Shown here one piece after another: positions 59,864 through 64,000 of a DNA stretch of 64,000 nt. Below the pieces are notes generated by a model. It did no database searches, was not told the DNA's origin, and saw only the letters and a list, made by a program, of their open reading frames with translations. Origin of the DNA: Saccharomonospora cyanea NA-134 (lineage in GTDB: Bacteria > Actinomycetota > Actinomycetes > Mycobacteriales > Pseudonocardiaceae); assembly GCF_000244975.1 (NCBI RefSeq), contig NZ_CM001440.1, forward strand, positions 1,353,538 through 1,417,537. Reading direction: 5' to 3'. The translations under genes were made by a program, and so were the position numbers. Position 1 is the stretch's first letter, and every line of letters starts with the position of its first letter.

Positions 59864-60298
59864 GCACGCGATCGCGCCGAGGTCCGCCGAATCCTCAACC
59901 GTGGCAACGAGAAAGCTCGGTCGATGGCTCTCGGGTGCCTCCAGCGGGTGCGGGAGCACGCAGGGGGAATGGTGTACTGAATAGCCAACCGACCGAAATG
60001 GCCCCCGGCGAGGCCGTCCTTGAACACGAGGAGAAAGTGTGAGTACACGCGCTGTGCTGGGGCGACAGGACCGTGTCGACCATTGAACGAGGCAAGCTCG
60101 ACCAGTTCGTCGGTTCCGTCAGTGCCTGCGAGTGGCGCTCTTGGTGAGTGCCCGCGTATAACGCGGGTTAAGCATGGGCATGCTGTTGTGCGTGGCGCCC
60201 CTGGCCACGGTGTTGGGCGCGGGATTGTTCTTTTCTTGTGTGGAGTCCGCCGCCGCGAGGAGGCGGAGGGGAAGAGGTCGCCCGCGGCGGTCGGAGGT
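59864..60298. other. non-coding decayed region
   Basis: 435 nt with no supportable gene in six frames; open frames here are short and lack motifs. The only structure seen is the hairpin at 60151-60167. Confidence 0.6.
60151..60167. repeat. compact inverted repeat
   Basis: CCCGCGT-ATA-ACGCGGG, perfect 7-bp arms with a 3-nt loop, in non-coding sequence. Could be an isolated terminator or a protein site; nothing in context decides. Confidence 0.4.
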
Positions 60299-60440
60299 CT
60301 ACAGGCGGTGCAGTCCGTCGACGAGGCGCCGGCCGAGTGCGGTCGTGAACGGTGCCCACCCTGACGGCATCGGCCGTAGGCGCCAGTCACCGGCCCGCAG
60401 CGGTGAGTCGCAGTCGAAGACCGGCCACTGTGGTAAGTCC
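60299..60440 (-). pseudogene. C-terminal fragment of an unknown protein
   Basis: The minus-strand frame ending at the TAG 60299-60301 reads PQWPVFDCDSPLRAGDWRLRPMPSGWAPFTTALGRRLVDGLHRL. It has normal actinobacterial codon bias and protein-like composition, but no start or upstream continuation in frame. Not recognised. It probably belongs to the same decayed block as the XRE regulator upstream. Confidence 0.4.
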
Positions 60441-60559
60441 GGTCCGGTACCGGGGTGAGCAGAGTCGTGGGTTGGTCGTCGATAGCGGGCAACGGTTCCG
60501 TAAGCACGCGGGTCACGACGGTTCCGGCAGCGTCAGCAGCGCGTCGACTCCGTGCTCGC

Positions 60560-61680
60560 CGCCTTGGCGCGTTGCAGCGTGTGAAGCGCGCCGGTGTAGT
60601 CGCGTTGCTGTGTGCGTACGCCCGTGCGGTTTCCAGCCACAGCCGTGCCTGATGATCGCATGACGGGATCACGTCCGGGCCGACTGCTTCGGCCTTGTCG
60701 AGCGCGGTTCCGCCCTTACGGAGGTCGACTGCGACCGACGCCCCGGTGAGGTCGGTATTCGGGTGGCCGAACAACGTCCACGGGTGCGCGTAGTCATTGG
60801 GGAGGCGAGGCACCATCGTGTCGGCGTCGTCAAGGTAACGAAACGCGTCCCGCCGAGGCGAGCGGCCGTGATCGCCGCGTGCAGCCTGCACGCACCCCAC
60901 AATGCACGCATGCTGTCGTCGTCGCCATCGAGATACGGCGCAAGCACGTCGGCCGCGCCGACCGCGAGTCGCAGCGCCTCATTCCCACGGCCCGTCGACC
61001 TCCACACGTTGCCCACGACCCACGCCGCGGCCGCGAGGCTTGCTGGGTCGTCGGCCTGTTCGGCGGCCGTTATGCGCCGGTCAGCGGACAGCCACAGCAA
61101 TGCAGAATCGGACACCCACGCGAGCGCCTGTTCCGCCAGTGCGTACGCGGCGACGAGCGCGGTATTCGCCGTACGGCGGTCGGGCCCGGTGAGCACACGG
61201 GCGGCCCGGCGTGCATCCCGCGGCAGCGACGGCAACACGCGGCCGACATCGGCGCGCGGTGTAGCCGAGGTGTGTCCCACCCGCCAGGCGTACGCGGCCC
61301 GGTCGACCAGAGCGTCCACGTCGTAGTGCTGCTCGCGGTCGACCACGAGCACGGTCTCTTCGATCGTCTCGCGGATCGCGGGCACGGCCTCGTGGCCTTT
61401 CCGGCGGGCGGCGCTGACCGTGGCCGCCTGATCTCCGGTGAGCGCGGCGACTTCATGCAGGTCAAGCGCGTCAGCCAACTTCACCAGCATTTCCAGCCGA
61501 GGCGGCAGCAGATGCTCACGCTCCACCTTCTTCAGCCAGTCGGGGACCGACCTACCAAGCCAGCGAGGACAGGGCGGGACATGCCACGCCGCTCCCGATA
61601 CTCCTGAATCCGTTCGCCCACGGGTTCCCGGCGAGTTCGTCGACGTGCACGCGGATCACCTCGTTCGCGGAGTCGTGTCC
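60560..61680 (-). pseudogene. decayed XRE/TPR-type regulator
   Basis: Minus-strand remnants of a typical actinomycete helix-turn-helix regulator with C-terminal TPR-like region. SANEVIRVHVDELAGN (about 61677-61630) is followed in other frames by VGERIQEYRERRGMSRPVLAGLVGRSP (HTH), then WLKKVEREHLLPPRLEMLVKLADALDLHEVAALTGD from about 61545 to about 60810. The end lies in yet another frame (LTGASVAVDLRKGGTALDKAEAVGPDVIPSCDHQARLWLETARAYAH). Three or more frameshifts. A 285-codon open stretch (60669-61526) survives but lacks the DNA-binding helices. Confidence 0.72.
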
Positions 61681-62023
61681 TCTTCGCGAAAAACCCCCGG
61701 TGGGTCAACCGGGGCACGATCTCCGCGAAGAGAATCACCCGCGAGAGTGGCGGAAAGTGCGTGAGCGGGCACACAGAGCGGCCCGGCACTGTGTGCGGTG
61801 TCCGGGGCCGGTGCCGTCAGACGGCCCTCTCATCAGGGAACCATCCTCGCGTGCGCGGGTCGACGACACTGTGGCGCTGCCAGACCTCGAAGTACCCAGT
61901 CAGAGTATCGACGTGGCCACGCAGGGCGGCCGTACGCGCGTTCGTTTATGGCCAGTTTATGGACGGTGCGCCACTCGAAGCGTCGTCCTTGCTGCTCGAA
62001 ACTAGTGCTGACGTGCTGCTTTG
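61681..62023. other. non-coding flank of tRNA-Arg
   Basis: 343 nt downstream (in tRNA orientation) of tRNA-Arg with no recognisable gene, integrase remnant or second copy of the tRNA 3' end. Confidence 0.55.
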
Positions 62024-62097
62024 CGCCCCCGGCAGGACTCGAACCTGCGACCTAGAGATTAGAAGGCTCTTGCTCTATCCAGCTGAGCTACGGAGGC
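62024..62097 (-). tRNA. tRNA-Arg (anticodon TCT)
   Basis: Minus-strand cloverleaf of 74 nt. Acceptor GCCTCCG pairs with CGGGGGC (one G-U); D arm GCTC/GAGC. Anticodon stem AGAGC/TCTCT (last pair C-U) closes the loop CTTCTAA with anticodon TCT; T arm GCAGG-TTCGAGT-CCTGC. Discriminator G; CCA is not encoded (CAA follows). Reads AGA/AGG. It borders a 3.4-kb block of pseudogenes. Confidence 0.93.
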
Positions 62098-62271
62098 TTG
62101 TGGCGACCGCACTCGGTCACTGCACGTGACCCAGCTTAGTCGCCGCTACCTGCCTGATCGCTCGATACCGGGGAATCGTTTCACCCCTCACCCGGGCTGG
62201 TGACCGAATCTTCGCTCAAGGTAAGCACAATCGTGATCAGCGGACCCGGAGTCGGGCGTAACGGCGAGTCC

Positions 62272-62303
62272 GGGGGCCAGTTTGAACACGTTTCAAGGCC
62301 CCC
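62272..62303. repeat. hairpin 1 of 3
   Basis: GGGGGCC (62272-62278) pairs with GGCCCCC (62297-62303); inside, TTGAA (62282-62286) pairs with TTCAA (62292-62296), leaving a 3-nt bulge and 5-nt loop. A compound 12-bp stem. Confidence 0.55.
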
Positions 62304-62386
62304 TGGGGCTCCCAGCCGCCGCCTCCGTGGTGACGACGATCTCTTTTGCGGCGTGCTGTCGTGGCCCCCGGCTCGGCGGCTTGTGT

Positions 62387-62415
62387 CCGGTCACCCGTGC
62401 CCGGCCGGTGACCGG
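62387..62415. repeat. hairpin 2 of 3
   Basis: CCGGTCACC (62387-62395), 11 nt, GGTGACCGG (62407-62415), perfect 9-bp arms. Confidence 0.55.
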
Positions 62416-62454
62416 CCGTCGCTGTGAGCGAGACCGGCCACCGACCGGGTGGGC

Positions 62455-62492
62455 TTCCCGGGACGTCGGGTGGCGGTCGGACGTCCCGGGAA
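62455..62492 (-). terminator. hairpin 3 of 3, likely terminator of I36-like gene
   Basis: TTCCCGGGACGTC (62455-62467), 12-nt loop, GACGTCCCGGGAA (62480-62492): perfect 13-bp arms, about 110 nt beyond the I36-like stop on the minus strand. Confidence 0.55.
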
Positions 62493-62600
62493 CGGGGCCG
62501 CGCGGTCGGGGCGGGCGGCGGCCCCGGAACCCACGCCGTCACACACGGGTTCCCCTGCCGTGGTGACGCCGCGGCTCGGACCGGATGGCGGGGAGCGAGT

Positions 62601-63050
62601 TCAGTTCCAGATCTGCACCGCCCGCACCACGTACGGACTTCGTGGCACGAACGTGCCGGGCCCGGGATAGGTGCTGAAGTCCGCCTCCGTGGAACACTGC
62701 GCGTCCTGGTAGACGGTCACGTGCCGATCGATGAGATTGCTGAACGAACGCGCCGTCATCCCGTCAGGGAGGGGCCTGCACTCCTCGGGGTTGGTGTTGC
62801 GCAGGTCGAGTCGGACGATGGCGCCGCCGTAGCCGGCCTCCGGCCACGCGCAGAACTCACCCGTTTCGCACGCGCTCTCCCCACGGGGCGTACCCGCTTC
62901 CGTCTGAGTCGTGGCGGCAGCGGGTGCGACGCCCGACGCCAATGTGAACGCCAGTCCGGACAGGAGCACGACCGCACGACGACGCCGCAGGGCGGTACGG
63001 GTGCTCGTGAGTGCCTCGGCGAAGCTGCGGTGGCGCGGGTGGTGGTTCAC
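62601..63050 (-). CDS. secreted peptidase-inhibitor I36-like protein
   Basis: 149-aa exported protein. Tat/Sec-type signal: ALRRRRAVVLLSGLAFTLASGVAPAAA (cleavage about residue 45). Mature domain with four Cys in SACETGEFCAWPEAGYGG, EECRPLP and DAQCSTEADFSTYPGPGTFVP, ending AVQIWN, the pattern of peptidase-inhibitor family I36 (SMI-like beta-gamma-crystallin fold). Possibly inhibits a secreted metalloprotease. GTG at 63050 is used (GAGAG upstream); the frame extends to 63218 without support. A terminator-like hairpin follows. Confidence 0.8.
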   Translation of the reverse strand: MNHHPRHRSFAEALTSTRTALRRRRAVVLLSGLAFTLASGVAPAAATTQTEAGTPRGESACETGEFCAWPEAGYGGAIVRLDLRNTNPEECRPLPDGMTARSFSNLIDRHVTVYQDAQCSTEADFSTYPGPGTFVPRSPYVVRAVQIWN

Positions 63051-63364
63051 GGGTGCTCTCCCCTCTCGACGCCGGCCCTGTGGCCGGGGTGGCTGTCGCG
63101 GTCCACGATGGCCGCTCGGTGGGTGGGGAGTCAGCCGGGGAAACGTGGTCCTGTGGACAACCGCGCGGAGGCGCCCCGGAGGAGTGGAAGTTGTCCCCAA
63201 AGGCCCGAGAGTGCTCACTTCGTGTGTCGAATGTGCTACAGCGCCGTACCCGAAAAGTCTTCCCGGACCTTCCGGGAAGGCCGCGAACCCGAACGCGCGA
63301 GCCGTCCCACATCCGGCGCCCTCCGCTGAGGGAGTCTCAGTGAACCGGGCATACCCTCGAAGGC
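63051..63364. other. divergent promoter interval
   Basis: 314 nt between the divergent I36-like and CopD-like genes. Contains small stems (CCGGCC/GGCCGG at 63072-63087; GGACAAC/GTTGTCC at 63155-63196) and the hairpin at 63259. No gene was found. Confidence 0.55.
63259..63279. repeat. inverted repeat before CopD-like gene
   Basis: CTTCCCGG (63259-63266), ACCTT, CCGGGAAG (63272-63279): perfect 8-bp arms about 90 nt upstream of the GTG at 63365. May be an operator. Confidence 0.4.
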
Positions 63365-64000
63365 GTGTCCGCGGAAGCCGAACCTGACGCCCCCGACAGC
63401 AGCACAGTGAGCGCCGAGAGCGGGGCAGCGCCCCGGCGGCAACGCCGCCGTGCGGCCCTGGGACCGCTCCTGCTCGTGGGCGGCCTGCTCGCCGTCGCCG
63501 TCGCGGTGGGCATCGTCGTGCTCACCGGCGGCCTGAGCTACGGGGTGGCGGGCCTGACCGACCCCGGCGACGTCACCCGCTACGGGATCATGGTCGTGCG
63601 GGTCGGTTCCGACCTGTCCGCGGCGGTGTGCGTCGGCTCGCTGCTGCTGGCCGCGTTCCTCGTGCCGCCCCAGAGGTCGGGAACACTCGACGTGGACGGT
63701 TACGCCGCCCTGCGGACAGCGGGAACGGCGGCGTGGGTGTGGTTCCTCTTCGCGGTCGCGTCGGTGTTCTTCACGGCGGCCGACGGCGCGGGCAAGCCCG
63801 TCACGGCCGTGTTCGATCCCGTGGTACTGCTGAACTACGTCGAGGCCATCGAACAGCCGAAGGGCTGGCTCATCACGGCAGGCGTCGCGTTGCTGCTGGC
63901 ACTGGGCTGTCGCCTGGTGCTGTCGTGGGGCTGGACCGCGGTGCTGTTCTTCGTCTCGATCGGCGGGCTGCTGCCGATCGCCGCCACGGGACACTCCGCG
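63365..64000 (+). CDS. CopD/cytochrome c oxidase assembly-like membrane protein (partial)
   Basis: Open frame from GTG 63365 to the window edge (212 codons, no stop). A disordered acidic N-terminus of about 35 residues and an Arg-rich RRQRRRAALG precede at least five hydrophobic helices: LLLVGGLLAVAVAVGIVVLTGG, GSDLSAAVCVGSLLLAAFLVPP, AGTAAWVWFLFAVASVFFTA, LITAGVALLLALGCRLVL and TAVLFFVSIGGLLPIAATGHSA. The pattern and the ATGHSA end match actinobacterial bifunctional CopD/CtaG-like copper proteins (about 650 aa). Predicted to handle copper in the membrane. The C-terminal part lies outside the window. Confidence 0.8.
   Translation, partial: MSAEAEPDAPDSSTVSAESGAAPRRQRRRAALGPLLLVGGLLAVAVAVGIVVLTGGLSYGVAGLTDPGDVTRYGIMVVRVGSDLSAAVCVGSLLLAAFLVPPQRSGTLDVDGYAALRTAGTAAWVWFLFAVASVFFTAADGAGKPVTAVFDPVVLLNYVEAIEQPKGWLITAGVALLLALGCRLVLSWGWTAVLFFVSIGGLLPIAATGHSA

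Larger units (their letters stand above)
62098..62600. other. 503-nt interval with three strong hairpins
   Basis: Between the tRNA-Arg 5' end and the I36-like gene. No gene. Contains the stems listed at 62272, 62387 and 62455, plus presumed tRNA promoter sequence. Confidence 0.65.

Noticed and set aside
60669-61526. 285-codon open frame considered as an intact regulator
   Set aside because: It lacks the start and the HTH, which lie in other frames upstream, and its C-terminal homology leaves the frame, so it is part of a pseudogene.
61681-62097. tRNA-Arg considered as an attachment site of an integrated element
   Set aside because: No integrase and no second copy of the tRNA 3' end could be found by eye.

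Overview
The window is a high-GC actinomycete chromosome segment, most likely from the Pseudonocardiaceae (Saccharomonospora or Amycolatopsis type). This assignment is inference from very high GC, frequent GTG starts, four-base operon overlaps, a SARP regulator, DUF574 methyltransferase, DUF3618/DUF4235 proteins and a FolP2-type DHPS paralogue. No rRNA, CRISPR array or intact transposase was seen.

Layout. 1-3.0 kb: small envelope proteins (Holin-X-like, DUF3618, DUF4235), a HemK-like methyltransferase, a CDGSH Fe-S protein and a convergent haem-oxygenase-like diiron protein. 3.1-8.7 kb: an acidic membrane protein, a hydrolase divergent from a MocR regulator with a clear operator, and a stress-type patch (DUF2795, small proteins, site-2 protease) preceded by GTTT-N16-GGGTA sigma-B/F-like promoters. 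8.7-18.4 kb: SDR/SRPBCC pair, regulator plus macrolide-type glycosyltransferase, folP2, a DesK/DesR two-component system divergent from an ABC-2 exporter, a ferric-reductase-like membrane protein and a DUF574 methyltransferase.

18.5-29.4 kb: a complete non-phosphorylative L-fucose pathway. It comprises an RbsABC-like importer, mutarotase, fucose dehydrogenase, fuconolactonase, fuconate dehydratase, 2-keto-3-deoxyfuconate dehydrogenase, diketo-deoxyfuconate hydrolase and an FCD-GntR regulator. Two of its promoters share an ACATCCGAT operator core.

30.0-35.5 kb: the most novel-looking locus. A SARP regulator is divergent from an 18-codon peptide gene with a near-perfect Shine-Dalgarno, an intergenic hairpin, an E1/ThiF-like adenylyltransferase and a PqqD-like/M50 membrane protease. 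Four 11-bp-spaced heptamers lie in the divergent promoter region. This is a candidate undescribed RiPP system. It is followed by a Map paralogue and an XRE regulator that share two identical-architecture operators.

36.6-42.7 kb: an alpha-glucoside/maltose operon (binding protein, two permeases, GH13, LacI). 42.7-44.7 kb: a frameshifted P-loop gene and a decayed sodium:alanine symporter. 44.7-53.3 kb: a complete hydroxyproline pathway (AGCS transporter, deaminase, epimerase, GntR, three-subunit D-hydroxyproline dehydrogenase, ketoglutarate semialdehyde dehydrogenase). 53.5-58.6 kb: a secreted C39-like protease and two regulator/MFS pairs with palindromic operators.

58.6-62.0 kb: a gene graveyard (trpS and XRE-regulator pseudogenes) beside tRNA-Arg(TCT). 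62.1-64.0 kb: three strong hairpins, a secreted I36-like protein and the start of a CopD-like membrane protein that runs off the end.
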